A stretch of DNA of 64,000 nucleotides from Ceriagrion tenellum (GCA_963169105.1 OY720636.1:134345747-134409746); one strand, 5' to 3'; counted from the stretch's first letter, positions 35,791-44,588 are shown. The notes: a model not told the origin generated them from the sequence alone. A program made the numbers and translations.

Positions 35791-35798
35791 ATAAAAGA
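35791..35798 (+). promoter_or_regulatory. Strong TATA box (TATAAAAG)
   Basis: GGTATAAAAGAAC lies 44 bp upstream of the ATG at 35835, a textbook core-promoter spacing when an initiator near 35820 is assumed. Confidence 0.65.
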
Positions 35799-35834
35799 AC
35801 AAACGAGTACATCTTTTAGTAAATGCATTACAGG

Positions 35835-35948
35835 ATGGGACAGGTTTTGTCTCCTATTATATCCAGGCCTTACATCGGGAATGAGAACGAGGTAAATAAA
35901 AAAACATTAAAAAAATTGTTTTTGCTGTTTTTAATTTTTTACCTCTAA
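35835..35948 (+). CDS. Small predicted myristoylated membrane protein, 37 aa
   Basis: MGQVLSPIIS fits the MGxxxS N-myristoylation rule, and the C-terminus is hydrophobic (LKKLFLLFLIFYL), so a tiny membrane protein is plausible. The GAG|GTAAAT junction at about 35891 could instead be a splice donor, making this the first exon of a longer protein. The good TATA box upstream is the main support. No homologue is recognised. Confidence 0.4.
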   Translation: MGQVLSPIISRPYIGNENEVNKKTLKKLFLLFLIFYL

Positions 35949-36291
35949 TGCAAAAAAGGTATCATAGAAATAAAAGAAAATATAGGTTTACAAAAAATAT
36001 TTATTTTTTCACTTAATAATAATATAAATACATCAATCACACATGGAGGTGTTGGTTATATTGTTGACAAAATATTTCGTCTCAATTCACCACTGATATT
36101 ATATTGTTCTCGCACTGCACTTCTGATTGCATACCTCCATACTCGCACTACTTTTATAAGTAAATAAATAAATAACTCTCAATACAATTATATCCATTGA
36201 ACGGTATAATAAATGAACAAAGAAAACATGGTAATGTTTAGACTACTTACAAAAAATCTAATCCATCCATTGCAAAAAGATTTTTTAATGG
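35949..36291. other. AT-rich spacer
   Basis: Contains several AATAAA-like poly(A) signals for genes converging from both sides and no convincing frame. Confidence 0.5.
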
Positions 36292-36762
36292 TTAACAAAT
36301 TTTACTTTGTTGGCACCAATTTGCCAACTTGTGACAGTTTTTTCTCGCACACTGCAAATTACCATCCATATGAGCTTCGATTAAACATCCCTCATTCGTT
36401 GTCAATTTCTTAAGCGAGGGACAACCATACAATTCTAGATTAGCCACGCAAATACCTATGGGAAGGAGACTGGTTAAGAAAGATGCCTTTTGTGCTCCCT
36501 TGGTGAATAGATATTTATATTGCTTTGTATAATTATAAAGTATGCTCTCCAAATCGGAATAATCTATCTCCCCAAAATATTCAGTCAAACCGTGATAATT
36601 ATTTCTCAGCCAACTCGCCTCTTTTGCATACAGCAATCTCTCCGGTGATTTAAAGAGCCACGTATTGCAGCATTTGTTTTGAACAGAGATAATAGCCAAT
36701 TCCTTGACTATGTAACTATTATCGTTAGCGGTAAACCCTTGAAATTCGATAATGGCACTCAT
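36292..36762 (-). CDS. Arthropod transposon/virus-associated protein with EFQGF...KELAI motif
   Basis: 156 aa from the ATG at 36762; the frame is open farther upstream to 36819, but the conserved start MSAIIEFQGF lies here. The pattern EFQGF, IVKELAI, W-x-NYHGL, TKGAQKASFL, YGCPSL and a C-terminal HMDGNLQCARKNCHKLANW matches a family I recall as common in arthropod genomes near Maverick-like elements. The spaced acidic and His residues suggest an RNase H-like fold, but that is inference. A remnant of a second member lies at 44130-44267. Neighbouring genes 36898-40554 run in the same direction. Confidence 0.6.
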   Translation of the reverse strand: MSAIIEFQGFTANDNSYIVKELAIISVQNKCCNTWLFKSPERLLYAKEASWLRNNYHGLTEYFGEIDYSDLESILYNYTKQYKYLFTKGAQKASFLTSLLPIGICVANLELYGCPSLKKLTTNEGCLIEAHMDGNLQCARKNCHKLANWCQQSKIC

Positions 36763-36897
36763 CGCGATGTATGTCCAACTTACAAGGTTTTTACGCCCAA
36801 TGCCAGGGGTTGAACACACATCAAAGACCTTTTGACTTACAGAATTTTACTTCGTGCCAGAGGTCAAAAAGCCTTTCACTCACACGCACTGGAAAAA

Positions 36898-37503
36898 TCA
36901 GAGCATAACCAAGTTATACTTTTTGTTATCAGGCAAATCATACGTTATGAGTACCATCTCCAATTCAAGTCTTTCAAAATCACAATCTGTGATACTTTTT
37001 GTCAATTTGGTGGCAAGAAATTGTCTCACTTTATTACGACTGCTCGAAAGTCTTCGAAGAAATAGATTAATCAACTTGGAGAGCTTCACCAATGCCACCC
37101 ATTCGTCACCGTTCAAGTTAAACGGGCTTATGTTCTTAATAACCAAATGTCTCTTCCCAAAGTAATTTGCATGGGCTAAGCAGGATGAAGTTAATTGTTC
37201 TTTTTCACCTTTATAAAAAAACAAATTCACAGTCTTTTCCGAGTTTAGAATATTAGACCAATCAGCTTGCGAAACAATTACACTCTTTTTTCCAACTTGA
37301 TTGAATTGCACGACCGGCTCAAAGTCTCTACCAGGATCGTAACCAACACACACACTCTTCGACTTTGCACTGTTCAAATAATACACTGATTGAAGTAGCA
37401 GATTGTTCGAGTTATGGAATGAAGAGTGACTGAAATGGTGTCCAGCCGGTTTCTTCCTCTTGATGGGTGGATACTGCCGGACTGCTTCCTCCGACGGTAG
37501 CAT
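36898..37503 (-). CDS. Unrecognised 201-aa protein of Maverick-like element
   Basis: The frame is open upstream to 37857, but TATATAAATTC about 30 bp before the ATG at 37503 (MLPSEEAVRQYPPIKRKKPA) marks this as the true start. After a basic proline-containing leader come YDPGRDFEPVVQF, GKKSVIVSQADWSNIL and a C-terminal KLTKSITDCDFERLELEMVL region. The alternating hydrophobic pattern suggests mixed alpha/beta structure. I cannot name it; it may be an accessory gene shared by arthropod Maverick-like elements. Confidence 0.6.
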   Translation of the reverse strand: MLPSEEAVRQYPPIKRKKPAGHHFSHSSFHNSNNLLLQSVYYLNSAKSKSVCVGYDPGRDFEPVVQFNQVGKKSVIVSQADWSNILNSEKTVNLFFYKGEKEQLTSSCLAHANYFGKRHLVIKNISPFNLNGDEWVALVKLSKLINLFLRRLSSSRNKVRQFLATKLTKSITDCDFERLELEMVLITYDLPDNKKYNLVML

Positions 37504-37857
37504 GATGACTGATGTACGGCGAGAATTTATATAGCTTAAGACGAAGACGATGTTGGAAGAGGGGCGGGGGGAACAATCATCATCTGAACATGAATCAACT
37601 GAACAGCAACGCTGGGCTCGGGGATGACACCTCGTATCACTCCTCAGCCCACCAAAGGTGAGTCGAAACAGCTCCAGGGTGCGGCAGTCGTTGAGGTGTG
37701 GGTTAGTGTGATGGAATTTGATGAGGAATTTGTGTAGCGAGTGACCTAAATATTTACTAACTGCATACAAGCAACAATATCCCCCACAAATGTCGGAATG
37801 AAAGCTTTGTATCTGAACGCGATTGTGAGTGCAGTTGAAAGGTGTTAAAAAATCCAA
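37504..37857 (-). pseudogene. C-terminal remnant of adenovirus-type (Ulp1-like) cysteine protease
   Basis: Near the start of this frame, QIQSFHSDICGGYCCLYA contains the oxyanion Gln and the nucleophile Cys of adenain/Ulp1-type proteases (Q...S..CG.YC), followed by the usual helix (KYLGHSLHKFLIKF). The N-terminal half with the catalytic His and Asp/Glu is missing and is not found upstream, where the DNA is AT-rich. From about 37650 on, the translation is low-quality sequence running into the next gene's promoter. In Mavericks this enzyme matures capsid proteins; here it should be inactive. Confidence 0.7.
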
Positions 37858-38074
37858 AATTTTAGTAAAAAAGGGACTTAATCCTAGATAAATAATTAAT
37901 TAATAATTTATGAGAAACTTCAATACGAATTATATTTTTTTTCACTGCTTGAAGGACTTGCAATTATACAGGTAAAAGGCTTTCCACTTACTGTTTCCAC
38001 TTAATCATTATTAACGTTGTCTCTGAGAGTGAAAGAAAATAAATGAACCCACCTCCCTCTTTCAAACCATACTT
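37858..38074. other. AT-rich spacer before the protease remnant
   Basis: Separates the protease remnant from the MMP stop codon. A deletion that removed the protease N-terminus probably ended here. No frame seen. Confidence 0.4.
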
Positions 38075-39649
38075 TTATCCATTATTTTTAAGCATATCCT
38101 CCATGCGAATAACTACCCCCTTCAAATCGCTTACGATGGGGGATAACGCAGAAGAATATTTCGTAGGGCAAGTAATTCCGAATAACTCGAGGTTATTTTT
38201 ACCAGCTCTGACCAATGTATTATTGAATTCACTAAACTCATACACATTGTCTTCGCGAAAGAAGTACAGGATACCATTTGTGTATCTAAATACTGAATTT
38301 ATGTTCGAGGGAATTTGTGGATACATTTTATTGTATCGAAATTGATCTTTCGGTCTGAATATACATTCGTCCATTTCTACAATAAAATCTCTGCTATGAA
38401 ATATTAACGTCATCCCAGAATATGTGTTAACTGCCGCCTGGATTCTAGCGTAGCGTGGTAACCCAATAGTAGATATATGACGAGGGTAATCGTTTACTAA
38501 TTGCATACTTGGATAATTCACCATGTAAATTGTTTCATTTAAGAATATTACAATCTCTCCACTTGGTCTGCGGTAAATCGCGTTAATCTCAAAGTCTTTT
38601 TGTGGAAGAAATGGCAGCCAGTTTGTAATAAGCTGAGGACCAATGATAACTGATTTTTCCGTATTTTCCAAATCCATGTACCAAAACAAATTTCGATGGA
38701 ACAAATATAACAAGTGATTGATTATAAGAAATTTATCTACTCTTCTCAATTCACATAACTCGATATCGGTATTGTTATTAGTATACTCTTCTTCATTTCG
38801 TCTCTCATCCAAAGTATGTTTCGTATTGTTAGCTTCTTCCTTTTCAACGTGTTGACCGTAAAGATGTTGAACTGCCTGAATGTCATCTTCATTCAAATCG
38901 ATTCTATAATTAAAGTCATCGTAAAAAGGGTACATGATAGCGTTTTTATCATTGGAATGTGAGATGCCTAGCGTGTGTCCAATTTCGTGGATGAGCGTTG
39001 AAAGAAGGGAGCGCTGTGATTCTGGAATTGGAACCCTATCAAATCCCAAAAACCATTCTTCGTCTTGGTCAACGTGAATTTCTAACATCCCACCATTTTG
39101 CATTGGATATTCTGCATGAGCTAATACACCATCTTTACCGTCAAAGGGTTGAGGACAGAAACCACCCGAACGACGAATATTTTTATGAATGAGCTGTACA
39201 TTTTTAATAATAATATCTGGCGTTTGAGAATCCTGCTCAAATTTTAAATTCGTTACTCCAGCCCACACATCAAATGCTTTCTTCGCTAGTTCTATGTACG
39301 TGTGATTCGCCAAGCTGTAATGCCATTTTAAGACATCTTTATTCCATTTGTGTGGCGATAATGTGAATGTAGGATAGTCAGCAACACCACAACGACGTTT
39401 GTTGATGAATTCCATAGTATGTTCATCTATCTCTCCCCCACTATTGCTGATATTGTAATACTCTTGAAAAATTCTAAGTGAATCGGTCAAGACTTCTGGT
39501 TTCACACTAGCTAATCCGTTATCACTCACATTCAGGTAACCATAATGTTGAAGATATTTAGCTATGCAATTAATGCGGTTATTATCAATGCTTACACCGA
39601 TGTTAAGCCCTAGCTCGGTGAGAAGCAAGACTAAAAGTATGATTCTCAT
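38075..39649 (-). CDS. Matrix metalloproteinase, intronless
   Basis: 524 aa in one exon. A hydrophobic N-terminal segment (residues 1-20) looks like a secretion signal. A peptidoglycan-binding-like propeptide follows, with the cysteine switch RRCGVADYP (Cys87). The catalytic domain contains the zinc site HEIGHTLGISH (221-231) and Met-turn Met239. An acidic linker leads to a hemopexin-like C-terminal region bounded by Cys299 and Cys494 (GITCP), the expected disulfide pair. It would be a secreted zinc protease acting on extracellular matrix or basement membrane. Animal MMP genes normally have introns, so a single uninterrupted exon inside a viral-type element implies capture. Some insect large DNA viruses carry MMP genes. 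No break was found. Confidence 0.92.
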   Translation of the reverse strand: MRIILLVLLLTELGLNIGVSIDNNRINCIAKYLQHYGYLNVSDNGLASVKPEVLTDSLRIFQEYYNISNSGGEIDEHTMEFINKRRCGVADYPTFTLSPHKWNKDVLKWHYSLANHTYIELAKKAFDVWAGVTNLKFEQDSQTPDIIIKNVQLIHKNIRRSGGFCPQPFDGKDGVLAHAEYPMQNGGMLEIHVDQDEEWFLGFDRVPIPESQRSLLSTLIHEIGHTLGISHSNDKNAIMYPFYDDFNYRIDLNEDDIQAVQHLYGQHVEKEEANNTKHTLDERRNEEEYTNNNTDIELCELRRVDKFLIINHLLYLFHRNLFWYMDLENTEKSVIIGPQLITNWLPFLPQKDFEINAIYRRPSGEIVIFLNETIYMVNYPSMQLVNDYPRHISTIGLPRYARIQAAVNTYSGMTLIFHSRDFIVEMDECIFRPKDQFRYNKMYPQIPSNINSVFRYTNGILYFFREDNVYEFSEFNNTLVRAGKNNLELFGITCPTKYSSALSPIVSDLKGVVIRMEDMLKNNG

Positions 39650-39786
39650 GATGCAATCAATAAGACGTGAATCACGATGTCACATTCACAATACACAGTC
39701 AAGTAACTGATCGACTCCTAACCACCTTCTCCGTTGGGTAAAAAATAGTCTAATCCTGAAATGAAAATGATAAGTATTTTTTAAAA

Positions 39787-40554
39787 TTATGTATTATCAC
39801 TCGATTCACCATACTCAGGATAAGATATTTTTCTGCTTAAGACTGCATCTTTAAGATAAACTGGTTTTCTAGTAAACTTAACTCTGGCACTTTGTATATT
39901 GAATTGAGTATGACGAGATACATGACATCGTTCATACACAGAAAAAAGAGGTCTAGTTGTGCATTTAGAACACCAACAATTATAATTTTGGATAAACTCT
40001 GAAATGAGATATTCGACATGTGTTATAATATAGTGATATTCTTCAAAAATTATATCATGATTACTTAATCTTTTTTCATAGTCTTCAACATCCTTGATTG
40101 ATGTTTGTAAAGACCAAAAGCAACTCCAACACAACCTTAGTATAGAACCATTATTATTACTGGTAATGACATGACACTTTTTTCTAACAGTAAAAGGGAT
40201 CATGCTGAATAGAATAGATTCATAATGAATATGTTTATGAAAAAACGTTTTAAGGTTTAGAGTCATGAGTAGAAAGAATTCGTTATCGTCAACACATAGC
40301 TCCTGATCACGATTAATAAATTTAATAAGTCCAGCAACTGCAGCAAGTTCAGTACATTTATCTATTGTAGGAATCAACTCTCCAGTCATGAATTCACGTT
40401 TAGTTATTCCAAGTTGGGATACAAACGTTTGAATAGCGCAAATTCTCGGTCTATAATTTTTAGTTAACCAAGTGTTTAAAGGAGCGTAGCTTGGTAGATA
40501 CATGGACTTTAGTGCTGTTAAAGCTAGAGACTTTAAGCTGTACGCTTGGTACAT
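39787..40554 (-). CDS. Unrecognised 255-aa Cys-rich protein
   Basis: Start taken at the ATG at 40554 (MYQAYSLKSLALTALK); the frame extends to 40575 without another ATG. The middle is helical (ELAAVAGLIKFI), and Cys pairs LRLCWSCFWSL and NCWCSKCTTRPLF, with a later Cys/His (YERCHVSRH), suggest a zinc site. The tail is basic, then acidic (GESSDNT). It diverges from the dUTPase gene across a duplicated promoter region. A CTG|GTAAGA site upstream could be a 5'UTR donor. No family is recognised. Confidence 0.6.
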   Translation of the reverse strand: MYQAYSLKSLALTALKSMYLPSYAPLNTWLTKNYRPRICAIQTFVSQLGITKREFMTGELIPTIDKCTELAAVAGLIKFINRDQELCVDDNEFFLLMTLNLKTFFHKHIHYESILFSMIPFTVRKKCHVITSNNNGSILRLCWSCFWSLQTSIKDVEDYEKRLSNHDIIFEEYHYIITHVEYLISEFIQNYNCWCSKCTTRPLFSVYERCHVSRHTQFNIQSARVKFTRKPVYLKDAVLSRKISYPEYGESSDNT

Positions 40555-40762
40555 AGTTTTGAACAAAGGTGACACGTCCGTAATTTTAAAGTCTTACCAG
40601 CTCCAGAAGATGATGGGTGTGATGCTAAGAAACACTGATGTGCTTCTATCGAACGTTGAGATACAAGTGACTCCTTCTCTATCTTTTATTATTTTTAATG
40701 AAATTCTCCTCCTCCTCCTCCTATCTGGATAGGTACTATCTGCTACGGTGGAGGGATATTTC

Positions 40763-41092
40763 CTTTGTGCGCGGAGTAATCCCGTCATGACTAATGACAC
40801 GCCTTATTTCGAAAGTATGTCAACGAAAATAAAGAATATCACGTATCGCATTTCCTCGCCGCTTGAATGAGTTCAATGAAAAGCAGTCAAGGTTGATGCA
40901 ATGGATCTATAACCTTTAGAATATAGAGGCAGAGAATGTACTTTGTACGCTTCGGTCATGAGTAATGTCACGTCTAAGACTGATTTCGAAAGTATGTCAA
41001 CGAAAATAAAGAATATCACGTATCGCATTTCCTCGTTGCATTATAGCTTTCTAAAGAGTTCAATGAAAATCAGTCAAGGTTAATGCAGTGGA
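40763..41092. repeat. Direct duplication in divergent promoter region
   Basis: Two copies of ~145 bp (about 40763-40905 and 40940-41092) share TTCGAAAGTATGTCAACG, AAAATAAAGAATATCACG, CGCATTTCCTCG and AGTTCAATGAAAA. They sit between the divergent 255-aa gene and the dUTPase gene, so they may be repeated regulatory sites. Confidence 0.75.
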
Positions 41093-41130
41093 GACTGACT
41101 ACACTATGAGATTTCAGTCATAGTTTCTTT

Positions 41131-41378
41131 AGTATATAAACCGAGGCTTGGATGGCAATTTCATCAATTCAACGAGAAGTCAACAAGACGAGAAGACAAC
41201 AAGACGTTCAATCAAACGTTCCACATCAAACTTTAAGTGAGTATACTTCGAATCTATTTTTTACACTTTAAGTATATACGATAGTAAATTCAACTAAAGA
41301 AGATACATTAACTTTTCGTTTCATATCAATTAAAGTATATACTGATACTTATCGTTTCATGTGAACTTTCAACGTAGA
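41131..41378 (+). promoter_or_regulatory. dUTPase promoter and 5'UTR intron
   Basis: GTATATAAACC at about 41131 is followed by an initiator-like TCATCAATTC near 41161. A possible 5'UTR intron runs from the GTGAGT at 41237 to the TAG just before 41378. The coding ATG follows at 41379. Confidence 0.5.
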
Positions 41379-41822
41379 ATGTTCATCACATTTAAGAAAT
41401 TGCACCCGTTCGCAGTTGTTCCTAAACCTTCTTACGATTGTCCTGCTGGATATGATATAAGCGCTATTCAGTCGGATATAATTCCTAAGCGAGGACGAGG
41501 ATTAATAAAAACAGGCTTCTCCCTTAAAATCCCTAAGGGTTTTTATGGTAGACTTGCCTCTCGCTCTAGTCTATCGTTAAGGTATGGGATAGAAGTGGGA
41601 GCGGGTGTGATCGATCCAGATTATAGAGGAGAAATAAAGGTTCTCCTCTATAATCATAGTGATGAAGATTTTATGGTGAATCGTGGGGATCGTGTTTGCC
41701 AAATCATCCTCGAAAGAATAGCCACAGATATAACATTTGTGGAGGTGACCGATGACGCTCTGTCTCAGACAAGCCGAGGCGAGGGTGGTTTTGGTAGCTC
41801 TAATCATCCTCCGGTTTACTGA
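41379..41822 (+). CDS. dut: dUTPase (trimeric type)
   Basis: 147 aa, the usual length of a homotrimeric dUTPase. Start is the ATG at 41379; the frame runs upstream but without an ATG. All five motifs are present: AGYDIS (23-28), SRSS (61-64, where PRSG is commoner), GVIDPDYRG (76-84, catalytic Asp79), GDRVCQI (103-109) and the C-terminal RGEGGFGS (133-140). The enzyme converts dUTP to dUMP and keeps uracil out of DNA; many large DNA viruses carry one. It is not a core Maverick gene, so it is probably captured cargo. A host nuclear copy would normally have introns. Confidence 0.95.
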   Translation: MFITFKKLHPFAVVPKPSYDCPAGYDISAIQSDIIPKRGRGLIKTGFSLKIPKGFYGRLASRSSLSLRYGIEVGAGVIDPDYRGEIKVLLYNHSDEDFMVNRGDRVCQIILERIATDITFVEVTDDALSQTSRGEGGFGSSNHPPVY

Positions 41823-41898
41823 TGTGAGTGTTTCAATCGTTAGCTATTTAAACCTCTCATGGTTCATTTTAAGTTAATTTATATTTTTCCTTCAAAGG

Positions 41899-42339
41899 AT
41901 GGAACCCAACAACACCACCGCTACCAGTACCGCCACCACTACCGCCACTGCCACTACATCGACGTCGTCCTCCTTCTCATTAGTAAGTTTATCTGTTTCT
42001 ACATCTTCTTTATCAAATATCTGGTGATATATCTAATTGAATCTCCATTTATTATTACAGAACAACTTACGTGCGAGGCTGCAATCTGCAGAAGAGCAGT
42101 ATCGCTTCCTGAAAAAGGAAGCGTTGGAGGAGGGCGAGAGATACAGGGTAGAGCGACTTGAAAAAGTCACTACCCGGTATGGAGATGGAATTCTGGCAGT
42201 AATTAAATTTGGGGGGAGTGATAGGAAGCTTTTCCTCCCCCGAATCTATGAGATGTCGGGGGGGGAGATAATGAAATATAATTACAGTGAGGAAAAATTT
42301 TACATAGAAAAAAAAAAAAATTTAATAAAAATTGTTTAA
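41899..42339 (+). CDS. Small two-exon protein with TTRYGDGIL...FLPRIY motif
   Basis: Exon 1 (41899-41982) encodes MEPNNTT and a Thr/Ser-rich leader; a 78-bp GT-AG intron (41983-42060) precedes exon 2 (42061-42339). Total 120 aa. Exon 2 begins with a coiled-coil-like stretch (LQSAEEQYRFLKKEA) followed by VTTRYGDGILAVIKFG, LFLPRIYEMSGGEIMKYN and a Lys-rich tail. This resembles a small protein family I recall from arthropod transposon- or virus-derived loci, possibly a nucleic-acid-binding beta-barrel; that is inference. It follows dUTPase by 76 bp. Confidence 0.65.
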
Positions 42340-42575
42340 GAAAATGTTTGTTTTTAATCCACATCCCTCGAAAATTTTCCATATCCTAGTTAGGTTCAAA
42401 AATTCTTGTAAAAAAAAGAAAAAATTACTTAAAATTAAAATTATAAATTAGAGTCAACTTTTACCTTAACACTACTTGATTTGGTAACTTCCTATAAATC
42501 AAATGGTACGAGTATCTTATATTCAATGCTCTTAAAAATTATTTCTCACTTGAGTTAATAGTATCATAATTCATT
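42340..42575. other. AT-rich spacer
   Basis: No coding frame; contains poly(A)-type signals for the gene at 41899-42339. Confidence 0.5.
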
Positions 42576-43150
42576 TCATGTAAAAATATTCTCACATCTC
42601 TCACTCAGATAATAGACCCTCGCACCCTTTTTGTTAGCTAGGTGATACAGTCTTTCATCACTAGACATCGACCCAATCGAAAAAGTTTTAGAAAATCTAC
42701 TACAAGAAGTGTGTAAGAGACATATGATACTTCCATCGTGAGTCTTATCTCTGCTGTGTGGATCTTTTACTGTTAATTTAAGCTACATTTTTTTTTGGTT
42801 AAAACGAATTCTATTCGGCTTCAAAATTTCAAATCTGATTTTGTGCGGAGAATATTGCTGCCTGTACGCTTTCTTCAATTCCACCGGACATAGCCTCAAT
42901 CAATTCGTACGAATCTTCACACGCCCACATGTGAACGATTGCATAGTCATCAAAATGTTTACTAAATTTTTTGGCTCGGGAGTTAGAAAGAAACGATAAT
43001 GTCATCGCAAGTTTGCTGTTCGTCGGCGGAAACTGGACAGAATACGAAGGATGCGAGCGAAGGATGTCAATCGTGATGGAGTCTCCCGCGAACGAGCCAC
43101 GTAGGAAGAAGAGTAACCGGAAAAGAAGAAATCTCCCGCCGCAATTTCAG
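42576..43150 (-). pseudogene. Decayed unrecognised gene, two frames
   Basis: On the minus strand an open stretch from about 43150 to 42829 reads SFAGDSITIDILRS, YSVQFPPTNSKLAMTLSFL and IVHMWACEDSYELIEAMSGG. The only ATG-started part (43005-42829) is 58 aa. After stops, a second open stretch (about 42782-42576) in another frame reads VKDPHSRDKTHDGSIICLL and MSSDERLYHLANKKGARVYY. Composition looks like real protein, and the two pieces lie in order, so this is probably one broken gene or an exon pair. I do not recognise it; a structural gene is possible but unproven. Confidence 0.45.
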
Positions 43151-43368
43151 AAAGACTTTCATCATTAACGAGCGAACTAGAGAAACTGTTCGAGATTCTA
43201 ATTCCTCAAGATGTTGAAATAAACGTTGAAATAAACTTTAGGTAAAAAAAGATTGAGAGCGAAAGTGGGGTGGGGGGTGTGGAAATTGTGATCGAATGGA
43301 AACTGGATGTTTGCGGCTTTTTTTTGCGCGGGAATTGAGGGTGAAATGTAAGTTTTCAGTCAATCATC

Positions 43369-43914
43369 ATGCAGTCGTCGAGTGGAGAGGTTCTGGAGCA
43401 GCAGTCTTCCCCGCCGAAGAAGAAAGTGGCGGGCGAGAAGAGGAAGTCGAAAGAGTACGTTCGACCCGTCCCGACCCGTAAGAAGAAGAAGAGCGAATGG
43501 GAGGAGTTTCACAACAATCTTAAGGAGCAACTCACTCTTTTCGCGGAAGGAAAGAAGAAGGAGGGCGATTGGGAGGAGTTCTGCAGCTGTTATACGGACG
43601 CTATAGCTCTTCTCAGGGGAGAAGCGAGGTTGAGGAAAGAAGAGGACGATTGGTTGGAGTTCCACCATATTCTCGAGAACACGATAGATCTTTTTCTTCG
43701 AGAGAAGAGAAGGAAGGAAAAAGAGAAAAAAGCAGGTTGCCCGATCGTTTCCCCCCTCTCCATTTCCCTATCGCTAGTGATTTCAAGAGCCTGTACTGCC
43801 GCGGCGCCCCGCTTAATTCCGACAAGTCCAAACAGGTTCACATCGCTTGGCAATTCCAACCCGGTGTGGTGGACGTGCCTACGCGAGATTGCTGCATCGA
43901 CTGACCGAGAGTGA
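43369..43914 (+). CDS. Unrecognised basic protein with three W-x-EF repeats, probably frameshifted
   Basis: Starts MQSSSGEVLEQQSSPPKKK. Residues ~43-115 contain three related units: EWEEFHNNLKEQLTLF, DWEEFCSCYTDAIALL and DWLEFHHILENTIDLF, separated by KKK-rich linkers. After about 43732 the translation loses protein-like character, while the +1-type frame reads well (FPIASDFKSLYCRGAPLN, VHIAWQFQPGVVDVPTRDCC), so a frameshift or short intron is likely there. A further frame continues to 44077. Nuclear localisation is plausible from the lysine runs. Confidence 0.5.
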   Translation: MQSSSGEVLEQQSSPPKKKVAGEKRKSKEYVRPVPTRKKKKSEWEEFHNNLKEQLTLFAEGKKKEGDWEEFCSCYTDAIALLRGEARLRKEEDDWLEFHHILENTIDLFLREKRRKEKEKKAGCPIVSPLSISLSLVISRACTAAAPRLIPTSPNRFTSLGNSNPVWWTCLREIAASTDRE

Positions 43915-44037
43915 TGAAGCGGGTGGACTCGATATTTTTGAATCTGACCTAGATATATTCTTTCTGCGCGAGCATGAAATTAGTGCCTACTTAAACAATT
44001 CTGTGGAATTAAAACCCATCGCTAATCCGAATTGCTC

Positions 44038-44267
44038 ATGGAAAATGCAGTGCACAGACTTGCGGTTCAACACGTGAGAATCACGTTTGGCGCTTGGCAG
44101 ACTACCCATGTATTCACTCCCTTCCCGTTGGACCCCCTGCACAACGAAGGGTGGGCGAAGTTATTGTCGACTTCCAGGCGGGAGTTGATGGAAAACTATT
44201 TGTAATTCGGGAGTTGGCCATCAAACGGAGAAATTCGCATGTGCGATTAAAAATTGTTCAAATTTGA
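44038..44267 (+). pseudogene. Remnant of a second EFQGF/KELAI-family gene
   Basis: The frame ending at the stop 44265-44267 reads GPPAQRRVGEVIVDFQAG and KLFVIRELAIKRRN, matching the start of the protein at 36762. It stops soon after. An overlapping frame (44038-44205) encodes 55 aa (MENAVHRLAVQHVRITFG...) that also looks protein-like; only one can be original. No intact gene remains. Confidence 0.45.
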
Positions 44268-44588
44268 AAAAGTGGATTCGTGAAAACGTACGTCGTGAGA
44301 AATTCCACGCGAAATTGAAGTGTATCTGATGGACTCAAAGTGATAAATTTGAAATGGACTCAAAGTTTTTGTCACGTCTACTACGATAAGTGATAAATTA
44401 TGTATGTCAATTGAAATATTCTTGAAAATAAATTACTCTAAAAAAGATGTTTTATCTTCTTATTTTACCCACCATATATAATTATTAGGAGAGGTTTAAT
44501 CAAAATAAAAAGTCATCAATCCTTCAAACATTTTAGATTTATTATTTCAATATATTTTTCACATTTATTGGAAATATTCGATATATGG
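44268..44588. other. AT-rich spacer
   Basis: No frame recognised. It separates the remnant region from the 3' end of the last gene. Confidence 0.5.

Noticed and set aside
36898..37857. One 319-aa protein
   Set aside because: A TATA box and ATG at 37503 and the protease motif upstream show two separate units fused only by an open frame.
41859..42161. 100-aa frame rich in His/Tyr
   Set aside because: It reads out of frame through exon 1 and the intron of the small gene at 41899-42339.
43360..43859. Minus-strand frames opposite the W-x-EF protein
   Set aside because: They mirror the lysine-rich plus-strand gene and show no independent motif.
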